A stretch of 64,000 nucleotides of DNA from Hyposmocoma kahamanoa (Eukaryota; Arthropoda; Insecta; Lepidoptera; Cosmopterigidae): assembly GCF_003589595.1 (NCBI RefSeq), contig NW_020653852.1:2926048-2990047 (forward strand), given 5' to 3'. The translations under genes and the position numbers were made by a program. Under the pieces are notes generated by a model. That model was not told the origin of the DNA. It saw nothing but the letters and a program-made list of their open reading frames with translations, and did no database searches. Positions 13,901-23,155 of this stretch are shown here, one piece after another (positions within the stretch are counted from its first letter, which is position 1; the number at the start of each line of letters is the position of its first letter).

Positions 13901-14591
13901 ATGATTTTAACGCCCTATAAGTTCGGACACTTTTTAGCACGGACCCGACGTCCATATAATTGTAAGTCAATGGCTTTTACACTCATAGTGCAGGGAATAG
14001 CTTAGTTTGAGATCTGGTAACTATTGTTTTTGGCTAGCACATTATTATCATCTAGCAAGTGCGTTGTTTTGCAATTAGACAATTTAATAAAACCAATATT
14101 TATTTGGCTAGCTCGTTAATTAATTTATCATCAGAGTTAGTTGAAAATTACTTATCGAGATCTTAGGTTTTCGCGATTGTTACACATAGGAAATGAAACT
14201 ATTTTTCCGGAGGTCCCATGGTCACTGTTGACTGTGTCAACCGTGACCATGGGACCTGTAAAGGGCCCGAAACGTCGGTTTGTTTGAAAAAACAAATATA
14301 GGCGAGTTAATCCTGAAAATTACTTACCGTTTCTTTGATATCGCTCATTTGTAAATGCTCAGGTGTTACAGAAACAATTAAATCCTTAACAAGAAACAGT
14401 ATAAGGAAATACATCATTGAGGACAGCAATTCCACGGGAGTGTGTATGAATCTCTTCATACGCACCACAAGGTGTTTATACATCAAAACTTTTAAAGTTT
14501 TCAAGCTTTCCAACGCCATTTTAGACTTCTGATTCACACTATCGCTGCCGCTGGAGCTGCTTGTATGGGTTAGATTCGCATAATTATTCAT
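4803..14591 (-). CDS. ABC transporter subfamily A (ABCA), N-terminal part, gene runs off the left edge
   Basis: Four coding exons join in phase: 14328-14591, 10428-10569, 8084-8229 and 4803-4911 (all minus). Together they give about 220 residues. Each boundary has a GT donor and AG acceptor and the codon phases match (0, 1, 0, then 1 at the last donor). The N-terminus has a basic run followed by a hydrophobic segment (about residues 55-72, MYFLILFLVKDLI), the first membrane helix of ABCA half-transporters. The next exons carry the first extracytoplasmic region (LILYTPDTNITRQLMDRVG and LRYTIKMNENFRVYDY), typical of ABCA3-like insect proteins. ABCA proteins are lipid exporters of about 1,600 or more residues, so the second helix group and both ATPase domains must lie beyond position 1. 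I chose the Met at 14591; a second in-frame Met lies at residue 25, just before the basic run. Family call is recognition by eye, not a search. Confidence 0.82.
5030..5405. repeat. Left part of an unnamed element split by a MITE
   Basis: The phrases 'ggcaatacacgtccga' and 'ggaatacacgtcagat'-like text lie on both sides of the 5406-5580 insertion, suggesting one older element spanning about 5030-5760. Confidence 0.35.
5406..5580. mobile_element. 175-bp TIR MITE with 3-bp TSD
   Basis: Ends GGGTCGTATTCTAGACCTCT and AGTTCTGGAATACGACCC are inverted repeats of about 25 bp. It is flanked by TCA on each side (5403-5405, 5581-5583). Three-base TSD and GG start suit PIF/Harbinger. Confidence 0.7.
5780..6125 (+). 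mobile_element. Non-LTR retrotransposon C-terminus and 3' UTR
   Basis: Frame PRFRLTKVNDYFTGNCIRFY and NKIPEHILRLPFPKFK is the end of a reverse transcriptase. The following tail (TTAGATAAAGATGTAGGGAA to AGGTCAGCGTAGTGAACTT) recurs at 51280-51470 and, reversed, at 59929-60610. Confidence 0.7.
6178..6386 (-). mobile_element. SINE family A
   Basis: Near full-length copy; tail (ATT)n at the left, B box reading GAATCGAACC on the plus strand. Confidence 0.82.
6387..6935. other. Unannotated intron stretch
   Basis: AT-rich; nothing recognised. Confidence 0.45.
6936..7132. mobile_element. GC-rich TIR MITE
   Basis: Ends AAAGGACTATCCATACACAT and ATGTGTGGATAGACCTTT are inverted repeats, extended inside by GCCGTGCCCGGG / CCCGGTCGTGCCC-like arms. 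The interior is far more GC-rich than its surroundings. Confidence 0.6.
7425..7775 (+). repeat. Intronic duplication, copy 1
   Basis: Matches 8250-8878 in the same orientation, e.g. CGCACTGCTATTACAATA and AAAAGATATCTACTTAACT, with the match resuming after the MITE in copy 2. Confidence 0.75.
7786..8032 (-). mobile_element. Lepidopteran-type tRNA SINE (family C)
   Basis: Reversed SINE: tRNA-like head with GTGGATTCGAGTCCG, then GTCGTGAGTTTTTGACGAAGG, AATCGTGATGAAACC and GGAGACCCGTACCCATAAGT, the pattern of common moth SINEs. Confidence 0.7.
8084..8229 (-). CDS. ABCA coding exon 3
   Basis: 146 bp that complete the split Gly codon from exon 2 and then encode 48 residues ending IVIFHDVE before a GTGAGG donor. 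It lies between two copies of an intronic duplication (7425-7775 and 8250-8878). Confidence 0.8.
8250..8878 (+). repeat. Intronic duplication, copy 2, interrupted by a MITE
   Basis: Second copy of 7425-7775; the hAT-type MITE at 8530-8757 sits inside it, so the duplication is older than that insertion. Confidence 0.75.
8530..8757 (+). mobile_element. hAT-type MITE, short form (228 bp)
   Basis: Ends CATTGACTTACAA and an imperfect CTGTAAGTCAATG. Exact 8-bp TSD TATAACAT on both sides. Confidence 0.92.
9041..9180. mobile_element. 140-bp TIR MITE (family TCCGTCCGAAA)
   Basis: Inverted ends of about 28 bp: TCCGTCCGAAACAATTACTG and CAGTAATTGTTTCGGACGGA. A second copy lies at 47353-47490. Confidence 0.75.
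9330..9740 (+). repeat. Degenerate tandem repeat (minisatellite)
   Basis: Repeated phrases CCCATTTGTCACCACCTGG, TAACATATGGG and ATCACCACTGGCAACAAC, in units near 80-90 bp. A MITE sits within it. Confidence 0.7.
9424..9592. mobile_element. Long-palindrome MITE inside the tandem repeat
   Basis: Ends CCCCGTAGCATGGCTACGCA and TGCGTAGCCCATGCTAAGGGG are inverted repeats; the arms extend for about 50 bp through GATAGTCGCGACG and CAATTTTATCG. CTGG lies on both sides, a possible short TSD. Confidence 0.75.
10285..10385 (-). mobile_element. tRNA-like SINE remnant (family D)
   Basis: Reversed tRNA-like sequence with GCCCAGTGGTTAATAC (A box-like) and AGGTTCAATTCCTGG (B box). It directly precedes, on the plus strand, the end of ABCA exon 2. 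Confidence 0.5.
10428..10569 (-). CDS. ABCA coding exon 2
   Basis: This exon follows a TTTTTCTTACAG acceptor and ends at GTATGT. It gives 47 codons plus one base. The peptide LYTPDTNITRQLMDRVG is the most recognisable ABCA extracytoplasmic-loop piece. It starts in phase 0 after exon 1. Confidence 0.8.
10600..11095. other. Unannotated ABCA intron stretch
   Basis: AT-rich, no exon or repeat recognised. Confidence 0.45.
11096..11230 (+). mobile_element. tRNA-like SINE remnant
   Basis: GTTGGTAAGAGTGGCAGCCC, GGTTCAAGTCC and TCGAAGGAATTTTTCTTTGT; related to 51600-51690 and more weakly to SINE family B. Confidence 0.5.
11350..12290 (+). repeat. THAP-exon repeat, copy 1
   Basis: Aligns along its length with 46385-47212. 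Contains a THAP-like start at 11569 (MVVSCAAYGC) followed by a stop, so it is dead here. Confidence 0.7.
11569..11662 (+). pseudogene. THAP zinc-finger exon, broken
   Basis: MVVSCAAYGC, an in-frame TAA, then SSKRDKGRNYFSFPKDES. The C-x4-C start and the F-P-x-D block are the opening of a THAP C2CH DNA-binding domain, found in P-element transposases and host THAP proteins. Confidence 0.65.
12300..13310. other. Unannotated ABCA intron stretch
   Basis: Holds a lone B-box-like GGGTTCGATTCCCG at about 12748 and a 68-codon frame (12387-12593) I cannot place. Otherwise AT-rich. Confidence 0.4.
13320..13535. repeat. Possible foldback element
   Basis: GACAAAAAGGATCCAATGCACA near the left end and AAGCAAGAAGGATCCAATCCAC (reverse strand) near the right form an imperfect inverted pair. 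No TSD seen. Confidence 0.4.
13687..13972 (+). mobile_element. hAT-type MITE, long form (286 bp)
   Basis: Ends CATTGACTTACAA / TTGTAAGTCAATG. Exact TSD GCTTTTAC. Carries the extra block CATTTAAAGGAATATGAAAA that marks the long form. Confidence 0.92.
14158..14310 (+). mobile_element. Penelope-like 3' end with hairpin
   Basis: Carries GGGCCCGAAACGTCGGTTTG and a near-perfect hairpin at 14212-14256 (GGTCCCATGGTCAC...GTGACCATGGGACC). It ends just inside the ABCA intron, about 18 bases from the exon 1 donor. Confidence 0.6.
14328..14591 (-). CDS. ABCA coding exon 1
   Basis: The exon encodes 88 residues from ATG at 14591 and ends with a GTAAGT donor, phase 0. It holds a serine-rich start, a basic stretch (LVVRMKRFIHTP) and the first membrane helix. 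Confidence 0.8.
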
Positions 14592-15176
14592 TGTTCAACA
14601 TCTGTTTTGGTTACCAACCATCCGTGACGCTAGGCCAATATTTATAAATTTATGTGTTTAATTTGTCTTTCTAAATAAAATTTGTGTACAAACTTAGTTT
14701 GTCTTTTTTGAGTCCTTTTATTGCCTGCCAACGGAATGTTCGACCGACACAGCAATCCGCGACATAAAATCACAAATTGAGGTACTTGATATTATATGAA
14801 TGAAGTTACAGCTTAGACGGTTAGGATGAAAAAACTCCATCACACACGACAAATCCCACACACAAATTAATTACAAAGATTTAGTAGGAGTAGGATGTCC
14901 ACCCCATATTTTTTTTTGTTACGATTTTTGTTGGTTTGGATACAAGTTCTTTAAGTCTAGTCTGCATTTAGTTTTCTGGATCCTCAATAATTATTTTCTA
15001 TTGCGATTTAAGTACTTGTAGAATCGCAAAAAGAAATTTGGGTTAATTACATAGTCTTTTATGCCGCGGGGGTCATTATTCATGCTTTCACTTTCACATA
15101 AATCACTTGGTGCATTTGCTATTGCTATTGAATTTTGAACATAGCTTAAAAAAAAAATGGCTTGTTTTAATAGTTA
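14592..15176. other. Intergenic stretch upstream of ABCA
   Basis: Would hold the 5' UTR and promoter of ABCA. No TATA box or initiator stands out. Confidence 0.4.
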
Positions 15177-15406
15177 CATTTTTACTTACAAATAAATGGA
15201 CGACGGGTCTAATACAAAAACCACGAAAAAAATGTGCCAAGTCAACCTATTCAAAATTTAAATTGTAATGTCATCGCAATATCGCGTTGTCAGTCGAACA
15301 AATGAAGAATAAAGCGGAGTTTGACGCTCTGTATACGATTTTAACGCCTTACAAGTTCGGACACTTTTTAACGCGGACCCGACGTCCATATAATTGTAAG
15401 TCAATG
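15177..15406 (+). mobile_element. hAT-type MITE, short form, worn
   Basis: The left end is mutated (CATTTTTACTTACAA) and no matching 8-bp TSD is left. Body as in the other copies. Confidence 0.85.
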
Positions 15407-16284
15407 TTTATGTATATTACTTTGTGCGTTTCTTGATTATTTGTTACCATTAAGCTGATGGCTCTGAAGCCAATGCTTTTTAAATAAATAATACATAGCT
15501 CAATAGGTATTTCTTCTTCTACGCTTCCTTACCAATTGTTTTTTATATCTTAATCCTTTTTCCAGAATTTTAACAATAAGAAAATGACGGCAGTTATCTG
15601 CTTCCGTGAGTCTAGATTCCTTTTAGTAGACTAGTTTGTGGAATGAATATTGTGTAGTGTTGCCAGATGATTACATTTATTACAATTTCCGTAACTTTTG
15701 ATCTTCTCGCGTAATACATAACCCTTTCAGCACGAGAAAAATCTCCCACAAAACACTTTTAAACCCCCTACCCCCCCAGGATCATGGCATCCCGTCATGA
15801 ACCTTACCAAAGCATTAGCTTTTTTTTTCAAAGCATTAGCTTTTTTTATGACGCGACTTATAAAGCAACAAAATCAACTATATTAATGAAACTTGAAGTT
15901 TATGACATGTTGCACATGAAATATAATAAAATATGAACACATTATTAACTAACGCAAAATACTAACTAATCGAGATCTTTTTTTTATTTTTTTTTATTCA
16001 TTTATTCCTTAACAATATTCTTTGTGTTGAAAAAAAGAAAATTCAATTACAATTAAAATCTAACATCATATCCAAATAACAAAACGAAAATAAATTAATA
16101 TATTAACTAGTTATTAGTGCAAAATATTATAATAATACAATAACAATAACGATGTCAAATTAAATGTCATCGGCATGGTTCACTACAAATTAAATGCAAA
16201 ATAATAACAATAATACAATAATGTCAAATAATAATAATCAATAATAATGTCAAATTATGAATCCTTATCCTCGTTAAATACAAT
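15407..16284. other. Unannotated intergenic stretch
   Basis: AT-rich, with a duplicated phrase AAAGCATTAGCTTTTTTT at about 15810-15850 and ATAATAA-rich text to 16260. Nothing else recognised. Confidence 0.45.
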
Positions 16285-17022
16285 TTAATTTAATGTCACA
16301 ACAAATTCATCAATACAAAGGTCATTGGTAAAAATAATAAATAGATTTGGACCCAAAATAGAGCCCTGTGGTACGCCTCTTTTAATTTTAATTGCCCTTG
16401 ATTTGCACTGCACTAACTCCTCAGACTCAACACTATTGACCTCCACAAACTGGTATCTGTTATTAAGATAAGACTGAAACAGTTGCAATGTTTTACCCCG
16501 TACACCATATAGTTCTATTTTTTTCGCCAGAGCTACGTGATCTATTGTATCGAAAGCGGAACTCACATCAAGAAAAAGACCAGAAAATTTCTTTTTCTCA
16601 TTTAGGGATACTATAATGTCATCAATAAGTGTGTGCACTGCGTCCTTCGTACCTCTATTTCTTTGATAACCGAATTGTCTTACGTTTAAAATATTATTCC
16701 TTTCAAGATGATTCAGTAAACGAACCTTCATGAGATTTTCAAGGATCTCCGCTAAAACTGGTAACAAAGATATAGGTCTGTAGTTCATTGGATCTGTTCG
16801 TTTGCCTTTTTTATACATAGGAATAATTTTTGCTATTTTCAGTTGTTCTGGGAAAACTCCCTGATTATAGCATTCATTGTAGAACATAGACAGTGGTTCT
16901 GCCAGGATGTCCACATTATCTTGAATTACTGTAATGGGCATTTCATCATAACCAGATGATTTTTTTCTCTCCATCTTCCTGAGAATCTTTCGTATCTCAA
17001 ACGGAGTAATTGGAGTCCAACT
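16285..17022 (-). pseudogene. Reverse transcriptase fragment of the CR1-like element
   Basis: Shows KIIPMYKKGKRTDPMNYRPI, GYQRNRGTKDA, LFLDVSSAFDTIDH and GVPQGSILGPNLF, which are RT blocks 1-4. The catalytic YxDD block is missing because the frame ends early. Confidence 0.88.
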
Positions 17023-17249
17023 CATTGACTTACAAATAAATGGACACGGGTCTAATACAAAAACCACGAAAAAAATGTCCCAAGTCAACCTATTCGAAAT
17101 TTAAATTGTAATGTCATCGCAGTATCGCGCTGTCAGTTGAACAAATGAAGACTAAAGCGGAGTTTGGCGCTCTGTATACGATTTTAGCGCCTTACAAGTG
17201 CGGACACTTTTTAGCGCGGACCCGACGTCCATATAATTGTAAGTCAATG
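17023..17249 (+). mobile_element. hAT-type MITE inserted in the RT gene
   Basis: Exact TSD GTCCAACT on both sides. Removing the MITE and one TSD copy restores continuity between the two RT pieces. Confidence 0.94.
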
Positions 17250-17956
17250 GTCCAACTCATGTCTTTGTTAATAACTTCTATATTACTGGCACTCAACGAA
17301 TTAACCTGTCCAACCATAGACGAACTAGAAGCACTCTCAAAATTAAATTGATCCGAAAAAATTTCAACAATTTCCTTTTCGTTTACAACAGTTTTATCAC
17401 CTACTTGTAATACTATTTTCTCTTTATTTTGCGTAGCCACTTTATTTCTGTGCTTATTAACTATCCCCCAGATCGATTTAGTACGATTTTTCGACTTACG
17501 CAACTCAGATTGTACTGCTAATCTTTTAGCGTTTCTTATTATTTTCCTAAATACACGTATGTAATTGTTTCTGTATTTGACTAGACTAATATCATGAGTT
17601 AGCTTATTCACTGGCATTAAAAAACGTTTCATTTTACTCGACGTACGTATATCCCTTGTAAGCCATTTAATTATGTTAACCGAATTGACTTTATACTTTC
17701 GGTGAATCTTTTTGAAACTTATTGTAAAACACTCGTTGAAGTTTTTCAGAAAACTATTTGTACCAAAGTTATTCCATTCAAATTTTAATATATTTTCTCT
17801 AAACCTGTCGTTATTTTTTGTATTAAATATTCTATGCATTACTTTAATATATCTTTCCTTGTAGTTGACTCTGACTTTATTTGGAAGGGATAGAGAACAA
17901 AATAACCCTGCGTGACCATCAGAAAAACCATTGTGATCCACTGTAATAGTATCCAC
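17250..17956 (-). pseudogene. Linker between endonuclease and RT of the CR1-like element
   Basis: Basic linker (RNNYIRVFRKIIRNAKR, SIWGIVNKHRNK) leading to the RT start DMSWT, cut there by the MITE. A break at about 17957-17972 separates it from the endonuclease. Confidence 0.75.
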
Positions 17957-17972
17957 AATTTCCGGCGATATA

Positions 17973-18560
17973 TTATATAGTCAAAAAATTATCAAGGCAT
18001 GAACGCGCGTCTCCGCAAATATATGCTCCTGAATTAATTAGAGCTCTAAAGTTATAACATTTCAACAAGCTTAAGAATTGCACTTTATTTTTATCGTCTT
18101 TTAATAAGTCCACGTTGAAATCCCCGCCTATGATACATTTGTTATTGAATAAATAAGTCAACAATTTTTCTAGTTGCATCATGAAGTCATTAAAAAATAA
18201 AATTTTGCCGTTGTAATACAAGCAACATATGTTAAGGTTAGTATATTTATCTTGAATACCGCAAATCTCGAAATATTCCTGTTTATATAGCACGGTACAA
18301 ATTGATAATTCCTCATAGTTACAGTTATTGAGACGTAATATTAAACTCCCTCCCCTTATCATATTCGTTCTGACATTATAAGTGATCAATTTGTAGTTGG
18401 TAAGGTTTAGTAAAGCTACGTTTTTAGGATTTAGGAAGTGTTCAGTTATACATACATACTTTGGTTTACTTGCATCCATGTTATTCAAATACATATCTAA
18501 TTCTTCTTTCTTAGTGCCTATACCGCATACATTCTGATGGTAGATAGTAGTAATAGTACA
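17973..18560 (-). pseudogene. Apurinic-type endonuclease of the CR1-like element
   Basis: YHQNVCGIGTKKEEL, CITEHFL and IIGGDFNVDLL match the N, E and D-x-N catalytic motifs of retrotransposon AP endonucleases. Confidence 0.82.
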
Positions 18561-18894
18561 CAGATTAATGTCATTTGAACTAGCACCATTAGAGGGTTTC
18601 CGCGAGTGTTCACGTGAGTATAAACATTCACTGCCATTTACTAAATGTTGACTACCACCATCAGCAGCTACGAAAAAAACGATCTAAATTTCTGTTGTCG
18701 TCGGACACGTACACTGTTTTAGTTGTATTATTTAATATCGAATTCCTGTAACCAACTTTGAGAATGTCCAGCACCAAAGACCTACAAGTATTATTTTTAT
18801 CCAGCTTACGTTTATTAAAATAGAATAATTGCGAGTACTGCAAGTTGTCAAAAAAAGGATCTAGGGAGCTTAAACTTGTCAAACGTGTGGCCTC

Positions 18895-20012
18895 TCAGAC
18901 CAGTGCCACTTCCAATTTGACCAAACAATATATTAGTATTAGTAAGTACAATGAGATAGTAATATAATGAACTAAAAGATTGTCGTGTGAACCTGCTAAT
19001 ATTACTACATAATCAGACTTTGTGAAGTCTTGGCATTGTACGCAACTATTTGACAGAACATGTTCAAGTGATGCATATGGTTTCAGTGATGAAGTAACGT
19101 GACACTCCTGTCCCAGACGTTTCTGCAATATATTTCTCAAGCCTCGTCCTGTTTCATCTGCTAGAAGCAGCACTCTATGTTTGCAAATATTATTGGTAGC
19201 TGAGTGACTTTTTGGTCGATCCGTCGTCAAAATACTCAAGAAAATAATCAAAGGGTGTGCGGCAAGTTCCAGTCGTAGGGCGAGATGGGTACCACAATTG
19301 ATCCCTACAATCATAATATGACATTTGCCTCCACTTCCTTGATCTATGTGGTGACGGTGCGTCAGCCGAACGACTTCGCTTTTCTGATCGTGACCGTTCC
19401 AAAACAGAAGTATGGCTTCAAATAGATGATGATCGACTTTGGTGAGCATCACGGGTACTTGAACGGGTACTGTTGAAGATCGACCAAGACTGGATGATAG
19501 AAGTGACTGTGAAGAATTCGGAACCCTCTGAAAAACAACTGATCTGGACTGGTTCCTACGCCAGTGATACGCCTTTGCGTTGACGGAATTGGTGAACCCG
19601 GACTTGGGTACGGACTCGCTGGGGTTTGTGGTTAGCTCGTAGAGGATAAGGTAGATGTCCTCCGGTCCCTCCCTGTGCAGGCTGACCTGGGGTCAGAACC
19701 TGAACTTATGAGGTTCCTTTCCATTCCACAGGTTATAGTGCCCTTCTCGTATACCCCAGTGTCGGTAGGGAGGGTCACAATAATCAAAAATAACGTAGAA
19801 AAATATGGGGCTGGTCTGGGCTGGTGAGAGTTTCCGCTGATCGACTTTCTGGATAGAGATAAGACTTTATTAGATATACGGCTGCGAATAGTTGACCTCC
19901 TACCATAACTGCGATGACTTGCACGACGACTAGATGGAGACGATATGAGAGCATTAAATCCAGGTTTAGGTACGACGTCTTCTGAGCTTATAGAGGAACT
20001 AGAACGTGACAA
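18895..20012 (-). pseudogene. ORF1 of the CR1-like element with esterase-like part
   Basis: Ser/Arg-rich N-part, then VLLLADETGRGLRNILQKRL and DYVVILAGSHDN, the pattern of an SGNH-hydrolase ORF1 (with the Ser of 'DS' worn to E). Several frame breaks. Confidence 0.6.
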
Positions 20013-20019
20013 TGAAGAG

Positions 20020-22289
20020 TCACTATCACTTTCTATCTCCTATTCTCAATATTCAAGGTCAGATTCACCTAACTCTGATTTGTCAACGTTTCTGGTGATT
20101 TGTGCAACCCAAATCGCATAAAAAAATTAAGTAAAAATAAAACTAATCTAGTCATTTCCATCCTCACAAGCACGATCGTGTTTTATGACTTTATGACTGA
20201 ATAAAAACCAAAATTTCTAAAAATTCACTGTTTAATTATTTGTTATGTAAAATATAACATATACTTAATAAGTAAATACACCATTAGGTCAGAAAACACG
20301 AAATGATGATATTTAAAAAAAATCTTGCTTTTCGACCTCCCGTCCGTTACGTACACACTAACACTTGCCGCTCTCGGCACAGGTGTGTAACCCTAGAACA
20401 CGGCCGCACTGCTTTAACAGCGAATATTAATCGTATAATTCTGTGCTGTAAGGGATAATACCGCATTTACATTAAGTTTGTGTTTAATTTTGTGGTTTGG
20501 ATGCTTTGGGTTCCAAATGAGCTCTTCGGTTTCATATAGTTCTAGAAACATTATTTTGAGATAGTGTTGTTCTCGGAAGAGTACATATTATCGATATTCT
20601 GTTATTAAAATAATTAACTACGAGGTTTTTATTATTTGATTATTATTATTTCAAGTTTACCTACAAATCAAAAAAGAAAAAAGAATGGAAATCATACCGC
20701 TGTATAATAGTGACAAATATAAACATTGAATCAAAAATCATCTTCATTTATTCGCTTCATTTTGAAGAGTCAAATGTTAACATAACTTTGAATGTAACTA
20801 GATTACACGATAATGCAATTCCATCATTAGGTTTATTGGTCAATAATTTTATATTTAATTTAGATTAAACAAGACTCATTTACTAAGGATTCTCAGTTCC
20901 TGAAAACAAAATTATCCACTCGTTTCTGATTTTATCCCACTGACAAATCTAACTACCAAAAATTTTAATTTTATAAAGTCAGCAGTACAAAGACCGTTAG
21001 AACAACATGGTCTAACGTTGCCGGGTGAAGGCCAATACCAACGTATAGACAGCCTATTTGCCTTACCTTGCCTTGCCATCGTTCGGTGTCACTCGCCTAG
21101 CTGACCAAGTGACGGCGAGCGCTAACGTGTATAGAGCTCGTTTCACGTGGCTTGTCACAACTCACAGTCGCTCGTGACTGCTTGTCTCACTTCGGAGAAG
21201 TGTCGATTTTTCTGCACAAATCAAAGGCGCTCGGCCAGTAGTAGTCAATTGACATTGTATAATCACACATTTGCATGCTATTTAATATATGCGAAACATG
21301 TTTATACTACCACTGTCTCTTATTACATAGCCAGTTATACCATGTTTTAAGCAAATAAACGTATGATAATAATATTATTATTGATAATATTACTACTTTC
21401 ATTTATTTCCAAAATTAAATGGAAGTATTAAAGGTTTGCTTAAATAAGTCCTGATATTAATTCTATAACAATGCATAAATACAGAAAAGCTTACAGTTTT
21501 TGGAATCTGTTTAAAAATTTCTCTATGAAAATATGTATCTTGAGGTTGGAAATATATAAGATTTATATTTTAAAGTTTTCTTTTTTTTTATATACTCTCG
21601 AATTACAAAATATAATTTTTTTTTCTGTTTTTGTAATATTTGAGTATTTGCAAACGCAAAACAGTAAATTCAAGATTTCATGTGACGTTCCCGGATATTC
21701 CCAAATAACCCAAAATATTCCCAAATGGAATATTGATCCACTTTAATTAAATGTTTGCATGTCGATGACTATGACTATCGATAATGACTTATCGATAGAT
21801 TATGGTACGACACTAAAGAAATTATTTTGTTTAGGTATGCACGTTCATTCCGTAGTTAGGGCAGCCCCTTTAATTTTTTTTCCATCCTCTAAGGTTACTT
21901 GGTACCTTCCCACTTATTAACTCTAGTTTTTGAAATATTTCTTTTTAATTAATTTGTTGCATTTTGTATGTACTAACCTAGTCCTTTCAACAAAAGAGTA
22001 AGAATTCTGTTAAAAAGTGTTTTATACTTTTAAGTAAATGTAGGTAAATAAATTAATGCTCTCAAAATAATAACTGAATTTATTACTACATAAGATCATT
22101 GCTATGACCACAACACAAATAGAAGCTAGATAATTGTCGTTAATGAAAACTATTATGTTTCCCATTAGTTCTGTTGTACAGTTCTGTTGACAGAACTACT
22201 GGTACTTTTCTTCCCATTTGTTCAGCTAATAAATAGACAGTTTCCTTCACAGAACCAATGAGAATTTGAGTTAGTTCTGTGTATGAGAA
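20020..22289. other. Unannotated intergenic stretch
   Basis: AT-rich. TTTTTTTTCCATCCTCTAAGG at 21877-21897 is one end of the GAGGATGGAAAAAA repeat seen also at 51815-51922 and 56950. No gene found. Confidence 0.45.
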
Positions 22290-22517
22290 CATTGACTTAC
22301 AATTATATGGACGTCGGGTCCGCGCTAAAAAGTGTCCGCACTTGTAAGGCGCTAAAATCGTATACAGAGCGCGACACTCCGCTTTAGTCTTCATTTGTTC
22401 TACGGACAGCGCGATACTGCGATGACATAATAATTTAAATTTCGAATAGGTTGACTTGGGACATTTTTTTCGTGGTTTTTGTATTAGACCCGTCGTCCAT
22501 TTATTTGTAAGTCAATG
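22290..22517 (-). mobile_element. hAT-type MITE, short form
   Basis: Exact TSD TATGAGAA; ends as in the family. Confidence 0.93.
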
Positions 22518-22623
22518 TATGAGAAATAAAATTTGCCATATTTCCATAGTAGATTATAAACAAGTCCCAGTGTAACTCCCGCCTGTCTTACACTACACCT
22601 GCACTTCACTAAATAGGTCGAAC

Positions 22624-22838
22624 ACTCCGTAACCGAACAGTTATTATGCTGGTCTGCCACGCAGAGGTCCCGGGTTCGATTCCCGGGCCAAGAAAAATAT
22701 TTATATGACCTACATTCATTTTCCTCGTGAGTTTGAGTGTAATTTGTGGTTGTCTATGTGTGTGTCCACGGTACCCTCGATACAGGGTTTCCCTAGTCCG
22801 GGGCTATGAGTGTGTGCGTTATTATTATTATTATCTGT
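22624..22838 (+). mobile_element. SINE family A
   Basis: tRNA-like head with GGTTCGATTCCCGG and (ATT)n tail; the first head bases have diverged. Confidence 0.78.
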
Positions 22839-23095
22839 TTTTCTTCTTTTTCTTAGCCCGTTGGCAGGTTTTAACCACACTTACGGACCGAAATCAAGTA
22901 AATGCAGTATGGTGTGTATCTATGTGGAGGGTGTGTAATAAGAGCCTACTTCATCTGTATTATTATTATCTAAATCTTCCAGAAGACAAGTTTCTAGTAG
23001 AAGATAACAATTGGACAAAGAAATTCTTTAAAACTGGTAGACATAATTGACATTTCTAGGATCTCAAAGCATTTGCAAAGTACATGTTTATTTTA

Positions 23096-23155
23096 TTATC
23101 CTTCGTCCTCTTCCTCTTCTTCTGCCTTCTCTTCTGCTTCTTCGACTGCGGGAGC
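23096..23155 (-). CDS. Thioredoxin/NDPK-like gene, last exon
   Basis: 19 codons and TAA after ATATTCAG, phase 0, encoding an Ala/Glu tail ending EEEEEDEG. AATAAA overlaps the stop. The assignment rests on phase, acidic character and poly(A) signal. The 7.5-kb intron in front could hide another exon. Confidence 0.6.
   Translation of the reverse strand, partial: APAVEEAEEKAEEEEEDEG

Larger units (their letters stand above)
16285..20012 (-). mobile_element. CR1-like non-LTR retrotransposon, decayed, split by a MITE
   Basis: Order on the minus strand: ORF1 pieces 20012-18895, endonuclease about 18560-17973, linker and reverse transcriptase 17956-16285. The 3' part stops right after IFTNDL, before the YxDD motif, so the element is truncated. 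Frameshifts and stops separate the pieces, and a 227-bp MITE interrupts the RT at 17023-17249. Confidence 0.85.
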
